Below are positions 1 to 9,715 of a stretch of DNA of 64,000 nt, piece after piece. The notes under the pieces were generated by a model. The model was not told the origin of the DNA. It worked only from the letters and a program-made list of their open reading frames with translations, and did not search any database. The DNA is taken from the NCBI GenBank assembly GCA_001600415.1, contig BCJX01000002.1, positions 882,702-946,701 of the forward strand, written 5' to 3'. Source of the stretch: Pascua guehoae (taxonomy: Eukaryota; Basidiomycota; Tremellomycetes; Trichosporonales; Trichosporonaceae). Numbering within the stretch: the stretch's first letter is position 1; every line of letters starts with the position of its first letter. The position numbers and the translations under genes were made by a program.

Positions 1-240
1 TGGCGGTAGAGTGGTGAGGGATGATCAGTGGTGAGCGAGGATAAGCGATTGAAGGAGGGGGGAGGAGGCTGATACGAGCCTCTGAGAGGCAGTCGACACG
101 GGACAAGGGGGGAGAGGAAGAGGGCAGCGGGGTTGGGGGAGAGGAAGAGGGCAGCGGGGTTGGGGGGAGAGTGGCGAGGGGGTAGAGTGGCGAGGGAGGA
201 TAAGCGGTTGAGGGAGGACGACGCAATGATAATCGTCCCT
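1..240. repeat. G-rich minisatellite
   Basis: Purine-rich tandem sequence. Two direct copies of a ~30-bp unit (gagaggaagagggcagcgg) lie at about 111-166. Units of the type ggtagagtggcgaggg followed by ggataagcg recur at about 3-50 and 181-220. Positions 241-691 hold no coding region I can support, although the missing 5' exons of the dehydrogenase that follows may lie there. Confidence 0.6.
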
Positions 241-691
241 AGAAGGAGCCTCTCAGCAGACTACCGTGGAGATGGGCAAAGGCCCGCTCCGGCGAGGAGT
301 GGTTTGCGACAGCGGCCACAGAAAGTATGGCTTTGGATGGACAAACCCAGGCCAGAATGTCGGGGTAGTCACCTGCTGCAGCTCGTGCAGCCGGCCACTT
401 GTGGCTACATGGCTGCGTTGAGCATCTGTGCGGGCGCCAACCATTGGTGTACATGAACGATGAAAGGCCGGCGCCTGCGAGATGAAGAGTGACGCAAGAC
501 TGGCGCGTCCGAGGACGCTGTCGGATGCGAGGTTGGGGGTAGATGGCACGCGCGATGGCGGCACCACGATCCCGCGCGTGCCGTGTCGACCACGGTGGGG
601 AGGGCCTACATTCTTCTCGCCAGGTGCAGTCGGGCACGAGGCAGGGGCGCAGACCTAGACCACAGACCCAGCTGCGGCCACTAACGCGCAG

Positions 692-3416
692 ACGGGTGCG
701 GCGTCGTCGATGCGGTCGGGAGCGACGTCTCGCTCTTCAAGGTCGGGGACCGGGTGTGTCCCGTCTTTCCGCCGGGGTACTACTATGTGAGTGTGGAGTG
801 TGGGCTCGGGACTGGCTCGGCCTGTGGCGTTCTTCCTCCGGAAAGGGGGGGGGGGGGCAGTATCACATGGGCTGGGACAGGGATTTGTCTGCTGGGTCTT
901 GGTGCCGTGGGTTTCGTTGCCGGTCGCGACCTCCGGCTCTGCGTTCGGACCGACTTGACCTGGGCTCCAAGACAGCCTAGCGGTGCCGGGGAGTGGGGTT
1001 GGAGTGGGTGGGAGTGGGTTTCAACTTTATATGGGCCCCGTGACGGTGGCATTGTGATTTCTGGCTCATTTCTGGTTACACCTGGGTTCTGTTGTGGCGG
1101 GTCGCCCCTCGCCGGCCACATTCTGACCTACCTTTACCTCACCAGGACAACCCAGTCTCTAGCCTACAGCCGGAGGGAGTGAGGTTTGGAGACCAACTTC
1201 ACATGGGCTGAGACACGACGGTATTGAGATTTCTGGCTCATTTCTGGTTACACCTGGGTTCAGTTGTGGCCGGTGGCGCCTCGCTGGCATTCTGACCTAC
1301 CTTGACGACCGGGCTCCAATCCGGTCTCTAGTCTGCATCGGTGGACTCATCCCCGGCTGTTTCTACAAGCTTTGCTTGGGGCGAGCCATGGTTGTGGGAC
1401 GATGGCGAGCTGGCTATCGAGGCATAGGTGTGGTTTTATGCAAACTCGCTCGCCTCGTTTCTACAGCAGATCACAGCCAAATTATCGGAAGGCATGAGCC
1501 AGCGTCTGAACCGAGGGGAGCGAGAGTTGAGCGCCAGCTCGGTGCTTCCTAGTCTTGTTCTGCACTTCGTTGGGAGACCGCCGCGGTGAGAGACCGCGTA
1601 CTTGGGGGCGTCGCCAGACTCTCAGACCCTACAAACCCCACTTCACACACGTCTTCCAACTTGATCCGACCCACTGACATGCCAGGAAGAAGACATGCCA
1701 CTGCACGCCCTCCAACGCGGCCTGGGCGGGGGCACGGACGGTGTCGCCGCCGACTACATCGTGTGCAGCCAGAGCGACGCCATCCGCATCCCCTCCCATT
1801 TCACCTTTGCCGAGGGCGCCACCCTGCCCATAGCATTCGCCACCGCCTGGTCGTCGCTGTACACCCACCACCCCCGCCTGGCTCCGGGCAACACCGTCCT
1901 GTGCCTCGGTACGGGCGGCGTGTCACTCTGCGCCGCCCAGCTTGCCCTCGCGGGCGGCGCCAAAGTGATCCTCACCTCGTCGTCCATGTCCAAACTCGAA
2001 CGCGCGCGCGAGTACCTCGCCCCCCTCGTCGCCGAGCATGCGGCCAAGGACACACTCCAGACGGTCGACTATAGCCTGGTGCACGACTGGGACCGCGAGG
2101 TGCGCCGCTTGACACATGGCCGCGGCGTCGACTTTGTCATTGAGATTGGCGGGCGCGGGACGCTCGCGAGGAGCGTCAGGAGTGCCCGCTCCGGTGGGCT
2201 CGTGGCCGTTTCGGGTGAGTCTGAGCGCAGTCGTGGGTCTCGTGTTGTTTCGTTGGTCCTGTGCGCAATGCGAACATATTGGGGGGTAGGGCGGTTGTCA
2301 CGGAGTGTCTGGCCTGGGATCAAGTCCGTGTCATTGGCAGTCGCCCCCGGTCTGCCACGGAGGGTTATAGCGGGCCCCGGCATGGCCACGTTCGGCCCGC
2401 CGAGCCTCTGGTATTCACCCTTCCCGCCCTCGCATGATCGGTATTGTAATCACAGCGGTGATCCTACCAGCATGAAGCGGTCCACTTCAGTTTGGTTTAC
2501 CCCCCGGATGTTGGATGCTCAGACGACGCTGTAGGGTGACAAGCCGGTCCCTGGGGCATGACTCGCCGCCCCTCCAAGGGTCGCGAAAGAGCGGGCCTCA
2601 GCGACATTTGAGCGGACCTGGACGACATTTCAGCGAACCTGGGCGACATTCGGTGTCGCGGCGACGGTCAGGGAAATGAGACTAGGACGCTGTGGTGCAA
2701 TAGTCATGTACCCCCGTCGCTGGCTGTTCTTCCGAGCGGCTCTTGTGTTCTGCAGAGCCCAAGCGTTCTGGCAACGGGTGGGGACCCACTGGCCGTCGTC
2801 TTCGTCTCCACCATCTGCTCTCGCTCTCCTGTCCACAGCTTTGCCTCCTCCGCTACATCCTCTTCTGCCTCACGCGCTCCAACTCACACCACAGGCTACA
2901 TGAGCACGTTGAAACGCATCCCCCGCGAGGTCCTCGAGGAAGGTGAGTCATGTCCAGCGTCCCACCATGCCACTCCATGCGCACGCCCGACTAACACACA
3001 GACCTCGCACAGGCCATCCTCCTCTCGGCCGCATACGTCCGCGGCGTGTTTGCGTGTAACCGCGAGGAGATGAAGATGATGGTCTCGGCACTCGAGGCAC
3101 GTGCGGTCAGGCCGATTATCGGAAAGGTGGGTCTGGGACGTCGGACGATCGCTAGGAAAGGGCATTGGTGTAAAGTCGGACACGGGGGGCTCTTCCTCGG
3201 TAGGGGGGACTGTGGTCGTGCTGGTGCGGGGTAAGGTGTCAACGACGTCAAGAGGAGCCCGCTTGACCGTGCCGCCGGGTTGATTTGGAGACAGTCCAGG
3301 TAGTCACACTTGGCAAACAATCTAACTCCCAGACATTCCCGTTTAGCGAGCTCAAGAAGGCCTACGAGTTCCTCGAGGGCGGAAAGCACATGGGCAAGGT
3401 CGTCGTGGAGCTGTAG
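692..3416 (+). CDS. Medium-chain (zinc-type family) alcohol dehydrogenase/quinone reductase-like protein, 5' end unresolved
   Basis: Exons read as 692-786, 1686-2214, 2895-2942, 3002-3126 and 3333-3416 (TAG), all in phase. Exon 692-786 carries VVDAVGSDVSLFKVGDRV, the typical end of the catalytic domain. Exon 1686-2214 holds the Rossmann fold with LCLGTGGVSLCAAQLA and a predicted NAD(P)-binding core; the last exons give the family ending (KKAYEFLEGGKHMGKVVVEL). These oxidoreductases reduce or oxidise carbonyl/alcohol or quinone substrates with NAD(P)H; the substrate cannot be told here and no zinc ligands are visible in the part recovered. The first two introns are 899 and 680 nt, far longer than others in the window, and both contain repeats. 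I could not find a convincing start exon: the sequence before 692 resembles the expected VPCSD motif only if a base is missing. It may be a decaying gene. Confidence 0.75.
1031..1341. repeat. ~172-bp duplication inside a dehydrogenase intron
   Basis: Positions 1031-1173 and 1201-1341 are diverged direct copies sharing runs such as atttctggctcatttctggt and cattctgacctacctt. A partial third copy of the start (cacatgggctg) lies near 873. The duplication explains part of the unusual length of this intron. Confidence 0.7.
2596..2660. repeat. ~22-bp tandem repeat in the second dehydrogenase intron
   Basis: Three imperfect units of the form gcgacattt(g/c)agcg(g/a)acctg follow one another. They lie within the 680-nt intron 2215-2894. 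Confidence 0.6.
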
Positions 3417-4516
3417 ACGGCGAGGAGGATGATGGGATGCTGGCGGATTGGGCGGGATGATGGCATGCATCAATAGCAGTAGACAGTGGTCGACGAGTGT
3501 GGTATGAGGTCAGGTGGATGAAGCGGAGACTGTTAGCGGTTGAATTAAGGCTGTGCAGCCTGCCCGGTGCAGCGTTAAAGTGGGCGCAGGCATGGCCTTG
3601 GCACAAGTGGGATTGAGGTCAGTCATTGCCGTTGCTCCTGAACACCGCACAAAGGTGAGTTCGAGACATGCTTAGGATCAACTGAAGATGGTGAGGCGTC
3701 CGGCACATGGCTGAGTGTCCACAGATGCTGGCTGTCACCAACGGAGTGATAACGTCCGGCACAGAGACACGTCTCGGGCCGGATGCACTGATTGTGACAC
3801 ACAATGGGAGAATACGGCAAGAGCAGTACCCGCAACAAATGGCTACTGCCTTGTGTACTTTGTACAGTCGGCCATAGTCTGTTGCACAAATCAAACCACC
3901 AACACTTGCTATCCGTGTTGATGGCGCCAACGGCTTGCTATATCCCCGACACCGACAGCGATAACCGATATCCGTCAAGTTTGTGTGGTGGCTGGGCGGA
4001 TGTGGGGGAATACGGCTAAATCAGTGGGGGCCCGCCACTGGCCACTGTGGGTTTCAGCCAGCGGCGATTTACATCCAACCACCAACTACTGTCCATTTTG
4101 TTTCTTTCAACTCTTCGGCCATTTCCGTGCACGGTGTTTCTGTACAGTACAATCGGCATTCACCGACCCATACAGAGAGCACGGAGAGGTAGGGCCAGCT
4201 GCCGTTCCGTTCTCGTCACTCACAGGGCGCGAGCGGTCTGGGCCGCCGCAACCGGCGTCCGCATCCTCACTGCCGCCGCCGACGGGATGGGCAACGGACG
4301 CCGGGAATTCCACAGGCAATGGGGGTAAACCAAATCGGCAAGGCACAAGAGCGGGGAAAACCAAGATTCCACAATTGCACGACCGAGGCAAAGGCAACGT
4401 ATGTTGGGATTGTCAAGAAACCGCCGACAAGTACTTGACCTCGACCTCGAGAGGGCGAGTCATGCAGACTTTTTCCCTCTACTCATTCCCATCCTCGTCC
4501 TCGTCACTCTCCCAAC
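3417..4516. other. Intergenic region upstream of the hydroxylase gene
   Basis: No coding region is supported in this 1.1 kb. The last ~60 bases before 4517 are pyrimidine-rich (ctcattcccatcctcgtcct), as expected of a 5' leader, so the promoter of the flavin hydroxylase probably lies here. A short direct repeat (ccgataccg/gataaccg with neighbouring ggctgggcggatgt) near 3950-4010 is the only other structure noticed. Confidence 0.4.
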
Positions 4517-6606
4517 ATGTTCAACCTACAGTTCCACCAGGACGGCTACGTGATTGGGGACCCGAATGTGCGGCCTGCGTCTGGGTCGGGTGTGGACCGG
4601 CCCTCGGCGCTGCCGAGCGTCATGGACGTGCTGATTGTCGGCGAGGGCCCTGCAGGGATGATCACTGCGGCTCAGCTGTCGCAGTTTCCGGAACTGACTG
4701 TGCGGCTTGTGGAGAAGCGTCCCGAGATGCTGGTGGTGGGCCAGGCGGACGGGATCCAGGCGCGGTCTGTCGAGACGTTCCAGGCGTTTGGGTTTGCCAA
4801 CCGGATCATTGACGAGTCGTACCACATTACCGAGATGGCGTTTTGGAAGCCCGACCCAAAGCGGCCGTCGCACATTATCCGCGGGGCCGTGGCGCCCGAC
4901 GACCCAGAGCGCGTGTCCGAGTTTCCGCACCTGATTATCAACCAGGCGCGCGTGATGCAGTACTTTGGCGAGGTGATGCGCAACTCGCCGTCCAAAATGG
5001 TCCCCGACTATGGCATCGAATACACGGGCTACCGCATCGACGAGGCGCACCAGTACCCCGTCGAGGTCTCTCTGCGGCGCGTGGCGACGGGCGAGGCGTT
5101 TCAGATCCGCACCAAATACCTCGTGGGCACCGACGGCGCGCGGTCCCAGATCCGCCGCGATATCGGCGCCGTCCGCCAGGGCCAGCAGGCCCTGCACGCG
5201 TGGGGGGTCATGGACTCGCTATACATGACCGATTTCCCCGACTTGCGGACAAAGTGCACGATCCAGTCAAACGACGCGGGTTCCATCCTCCTCATCCCCC
5301 GCGAGGGCGGCCAGCTCACCCGCTTCTACGTCGACCTCGGCGAGGTGTCAAAGGACGACAAGGGAAAAGTGCGCTCCACGTCGCTCGAGCAGATTATCGC
5401 AAACGCAAACCGCATCATTCACCCTTACAAGATTGACGTAAAGTATACGGCGTGGCACTCGGTCTACGAGGTCGGCCACCGCGTCACGGACCGCTTTGAC
5501 GACGTCCCCGTCGACCAGGTCGGCAAGCGCGACCCCCGCGTCTTCATCCTCGGCGACGCATGCCACACCCACTCGGCAAAGGCCGGACAGGGCATGAACG
5601 TCTCGCTCCAGGACGGCTTCAACCTCGCGTGGAAGCTCGGACATGTCCTCCAGGGTGTCGCGCCCCCCTCGCTCCTCGCCACGTACAGCCGCGAGCGCCA
5701 GGTCATTGCCCAAAACCTCATCGACTTTGACATGAAGTGGTCCTCGATGATGGCCGCAAAGCCAGAGGATTTCGAGTCGCCCACCGCCCTCGAGGACTTT
5801 TATGTCCAGACGGCAGAATTCCCCGCGGGCTTTATGACACAGTGAGTTGGGCGTGGGCGTAGGCATAAACCGTATGGCAGCACCCCCATTGCCGCCTCAA
5901 GGCGACCGGTGACTAGCACCGATTTTCCCCCAGCCCTCATGCGGCATGTCGGGCTGTCACCAAAATGAACACGGGTGACCGTATGCAATCCCCCAAACAC
6001 CACCCTGCCCTGCCTCGTTTCTCACCACTGACACGCCCCAGCTACACCCCGTCGCTCGTCACGGGCTCGTCATCGCACCAGGCTCTCGCCACGGGCTACA
6101 CGGTCGGCAAGCGCTTCAAGTCTGCCAAAGTCGCGCGGCGCTCGGACGGCAACCCGGTGCACCTGGGCCACCAGGCGCGCGCCGACGGCCAGTGGCGCAT
6201 CTACGTCTTTGCCGACGCGCCCAAGGCGGGGCAGGCGTCGGGCGTCGAGCAGCTCGCCAAGTGGCTCGGGTCGGACGCGTCGTCGCCCCTCGTCGGGAGG
6301 GCGGGCAACAAGGCCCGTGCCGACTGGATCAACACCATGGTCATTTACCAGCAGCCCCATGGCGAGTTTGAGCTCCTCGACGCTCCACAGGTGTTCCGCC
6401 CCACGTACGGAAAGTACCAGGTCATGCAGTACGACCGCGTCTTTGGGACGATTCCAAACGACGACATTTTCGACGCCCGCGGAATCTCGCGCGACGGCGC
6501 AGTCATCGTTGTGCGCCCCGATCAGTATGTCGCACAGGTCTTGCCCCTCACGGCTACGGACGAGTTGGCGGCCTTTTTCGAGGGCGTCATGCCGCATGCC
6601 AAGTAG
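4517..6606 (+). CDS. FAD-dependent aromatic hydroxylase, MobA-like 3-hydroxybenzoate 4-monooxygenase/phenol 2-monooxygenase family
   Basis: Two exons, 4517-5841 and 6042-6606, encode 629 residues, near the usual size of fungal phenol hydroxylases. The FAD dinucleotide motif (IVGEGPAG) is at about residues 39-46, the DG motif (VGTDGARSQIRR) near 206, and the GD motif with GDACHTHSAKAGQGMN near 350. The C-terminal thioredoxin-like domain follows the intron, which falls where family members read THYAPS. Such enzymes use NADPH and O2 to add a hydroxyl ortho to an existing phenolic OH. The N-terminal lead-in before the FAD motif and the AWGVMD and FPDVR-like segments point to the 3-hydroxybenzoate 4-hydroxylase branch rather than classical phenol hydroxylase, but substrate choice is inference. 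No other ring-cleavage genes are adjacent. The start at 4517 is the first in-frame ATG after a pyrimidine-rich leader. Confidence 0.9.
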
Positions 6607-6675
6607 AACGCGGTAGTGGGACGCAGCAGTGGGACGCAGTGGTGGGACGCAGTAGTGGGACGCAGTGGTGGGGGC
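6607..6675. repeat. 13-bp tandem repeat (gtgggacgcag-type)
   Basis: About four and a half copies of a 13-bp unit, (t/c)(a/g)gtgggacgcag, begin directly after the hydroxylase stop codon and would be part of its 3' untranslated region. The rest of 6676-7175 shows no gene. Confidence 0.75.
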
Positions 6676-7174
6676 TGCTCGTGGAGGCCGTTCATAGCGG
6701 CCGTGGCATGCTCTCGGCGACACCGGACAGACACGAGCCACCTCGAGGCCATAGGATGCCTCCTGGCGCAGAAGAGGTAACAGTGTTGGGTTTGGTTGTA
6801 CATATATCATGGCAGCAGCGCATCGTTCATGCATAAGGGTTCCAAGGGTGTTGTACTGTGCCTGTCGCCCAAACCTCGACCAAAGCTGCAATGTCGCAGA
6901 ATCACGGGTTAATACCGTCCACTGGAATCACGGGTTAATGTCCACTGGAGGTGCCACACTCGGCCCGCCACTCGACCCGATCCGCCATACCCAGCCCGGC
7001 TCTGGGCTCGGCTCGGGCTCCGCCGCCGTACCGTCGTGCCACTTCCATCGGCCATCCACTTGTTGATCCATCCATAAACCGACCACAAACCACCAACCAC
7101 ACAAGTCCGCGCACCGCATCCGGCATCGTTAGCGTTGCATCATACACCGCCGGCATTCGCTACCTCCCCACCTC

Positions 7175-7175
<1 letters not shown>

Positions 7176-7249
<74 letters not shown>

Positions 7250-7258
7250 CCCCCCCCC
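7176..7258. repeat. Long poly-C tract
   Basis: A run of 71 consecutive C (7176-7246), one T, then 11 more C (7248-7258). It lies about 150 bp upstream of the start codon of the VanZ-like gene, so it is inside or next to that promoter or leader. It could form i-motif/G-quadruplex structures, or its length may be an assembly approximation. Confidence 0.9.
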
Positions 7259-7406
7259 TAACCTCTTAGCCCAGCCTCGACCCCGCACCGGCCCCACACC
7301 CCAGCCGCCCCGTTCCGCCTCACGATCGCGACCGCGATACCCTTCGCGCCCCTAGCTCGCCCTCCCCGCCAACACAGAGTTGCCCGCTAGCGCTGCGGTC
7401 GGCCCG

Positions 7407-9535
7407 ATGCCAGCGTACCCGCGCCCGCATGCGGCGATGCAGGCGCTCTTTGAGCGCGTCGAGGAGTGGTGTCTCCGGAGCTATCCTGTCAGGGATAGTC
7501 CGTTGCGGTTGCGGCCGGTGAGTTGGGGTTGGGTGGGGGTGTCGGTTATGGGGCGGTGTCGGGGTGGGGTTGGGTGGGTGGGGTGGCGCAAGGTTGGGGT
7601 TGGGGTTGGGGGACAGTGGGTGGGGGTGGTGTAGGTGGAGAGGGTGGGGATGGGGGTGTAGGCGTGGGGGTATGGGCTGCGTAGGGGAAGGCGCCCGCGA
7701 GTGAACAGTGTATGGAAGTATGGGGTGCATGGAGAGGTGTGTGGGGTGTATATGGTGTGTGGGGTGTATATGGTGTGTGGGGTGTATGGATCGAGGGGGG
7801 ACGAGCATGGAGATGAGATGTCCGACCGTGGGCGCGCCCGGGGTTGTGCGGTGCGTTGTGCTGTGTGATGTGCGGTGGTACACCACAAGGTGGCACATCC
7901 CGGGGACAGAGTGAGCATTGCACTGTGATATGCGCTGCGCTGCCATGGCAACGTAAGGGTGTAGTGTACGGTGCGGCGTACCCTGCCACGAGGATAAGCA
8001 CGCGTGGCTCGCCGTGCAAGCGCAGCGCGGACAGAGTTTGGTGTGCGCGTCTCAGAGAGAGCCCGGCGGACTGGGACGGGTTGTGGATAGGGCTTGGGCT
8101 CGGAGTCGCGGCTTGGGCTCGTCACGGCGCGGCTCGATGGGACGGTGGGGACGCGCAGTGGCCATGGCGTACGATGCGAGGGCCCCTGGCCACTGGTGGA
8201 CACTTTGGCACTTGCCATTGACCATTTGCCATTTGGCGTTTGAGTTGAACAAGCAGTGGATAACTACCCACTACCCAAGCAACACTGACACCCGCAGGCA
8301 ATGGTCTTCTTCGTCGCGGCGTGGGTGATCCTCCTGGGCGTGCTGGGGCTCGCACCGCTGCCGGAACTGCCGATCAATGACAAGGCGCTGCATTTCTTCG
8401 GCATGGGGTTTGCGACGTTTGTGACGTACTTTGTGCTCGAGGTGCCAGAGTGGGTATCGGGTGTGTGTGTGTGGGGGGGGGGGGACCAGGTGGAATAGGG
8501 GTTTGAGGCGGCGGCGGCTGGGTAGTGACAGCCAAGATGTGACGGCGACGGCGGCGTGCCGGAGCAAGGGTACAGCGGGCCGAGGAAAGCTTGCATACCG
8601 AACGGTATGGTGGATGACATTGGGGGAAGGCTGAGCGGGATATCACTGCTCACTGCCACGAGTGGCTACGGGTGGAGCAGATCGTAACGAGCGCCAGGTC
8701 GCTGGAGAGGATGGAGGACATAGGAGGGGGGCTGGGGGGTGACAAAGGATGCGTAACAGGCTCGAGTGTACGCTTGGAGACGGACTGCCATGAGCCGGGA
8801 CCAGTGGCCTCTAGTGCTATCCGTGATTCGTACTCTACCCAACCACTCCAATGCTTCCCCACTTCCGCTCACACAACCTGCGCCTGAACCTGCGCCTGCC
8901 TTCCACACCGCTGACCTCCAGAGGACCCCACCGACGAATATGGTACATCCGCCGTGCGCCGCTGCTCTTTACGCTCGTGACGACGTTTTTCGCCGGCGGC
9001 ATCGTGAGCGAGATTGTGCAGAGTCTGCTACCGGTGCGTCTGTCGTGGCTAGCAAATACAGCTATAACCTGGCCCGCCTACTCGGAAGGCACTACCAACC
9101 CACGCCTGCTGACACTCCCAGTACAAGACATTCCAAATGGGCGACATTGTGGCCAACCTCTGCGGCTCGACTCTGTTCCTGTACGCGGCCCACGTGCTCG
9201 CCCAGCACCGCCGGCGGCGCAACGAGATTGCCGAACTGTACACGCCCCTGTCGGCGCACGCGGGCGCGACGTACCGCGACGCCCAGGGCCGGACGCATGC
9301 GTTTGCCCCCGCCGTCCCTGCGGAGGCGGGCGAGGGTGGCGTCGAGCTGGGTCGTGCGGCAGGTGTGGGCGTTGGAGCGGGTCTGGGCGCGGCAGCGGCT
9401 GGTGCGGCGCTGGTGGGGGAAACCGAAGAGGACACGGGACCGCAGCCGTTCGTGCTCGGCGGCGACGTGTGGGATGACGAACTCGACGACGACATACTCG
9501 GGCACGAGGCAATGACGGGGGATGATATGGTCTAG
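7407..9535 (+). CDS. VanZ-like integral membrane protein
   Basis: Four exons: 7407-7517, 8298-8449, 8922-9033 and 9122-9535, giving 262 residues. Four hydrophobic segments are visible: VFFVAAWVILLGVLGL (about 40-55), a helix after INDKALHFFGMGF, LLFTLVTTFFAGGIVSEIVQ, and VANLCGSTLFLYAAHVLA. The DKALHF, EIVQSLLP and D.VAN...G motifs are the hallmark of VanZ-like proteins, found in bacteria and in many fungi, whose molecular role is not established. The C-terminal ~110 residues are a hydrophilic, acidic, Ala/Gly-rich tail ending DDELDDDILGHEAMTGDDMV. The start at 7407 gives a first exon ending in a clear GTGAGT donor. The first intron is 780 nt and rich in G-rich simple repeats, unusually long for this window. 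Confidence 0.8.
8452..8480. repeat. GT/G-run simple repeat in a VanZ-like gene intron
   Basis: The donor end of intron 2 is followed by (gt)n and then an uninterrupted G run (about 8471-8482). Similar G or C homopolymers occur at 845-857, 7176-7258, 29173-29182 and 59247-59264. Confidence 0.6.
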
Positions 9536-9663
9536 GCGTGTTTTTGTAGCTATAGGGGAATGTCTGGCATTGTCTTGCATCGCTTCCGACCATGCATTGG
9601 CTATCTAGCTCGTGTACATGGGTGCTCTAGCTGGTGTCTGCTTCTACTCCGGCCTCCGCGGCG

Positions 9664-9712
9664 GGCTCCCACTGTTACAGGCTCCCACTGTTACAGGCTC
9701 CCACTGTTACCT
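9664..9712. repeat. 16-bp tandem repeat (gctcccactgttacag), three copies
   Basis: Three nearly perfect copies lie between the convergent stop codons of the VanZ-like gene (9535, +) and SLD3 (9716, -), abutting the SLD3 stop. Confidence 0.85.
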
Positions 9713-9715
9713 GCC

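Noticed and set aside
4526..5197. Minus-strand frame of 223 codons within the hydroxylase gene
   Set aside because: Shadow of the hydroxylase; composition is His/Arg/Val-rich and no family is seen.
7320..8218. Minus-strand frames rich in His, Pro and Thr
   Set aside because: They are products of G-rich simple repeats in the first intron of the VanZ-like gene.
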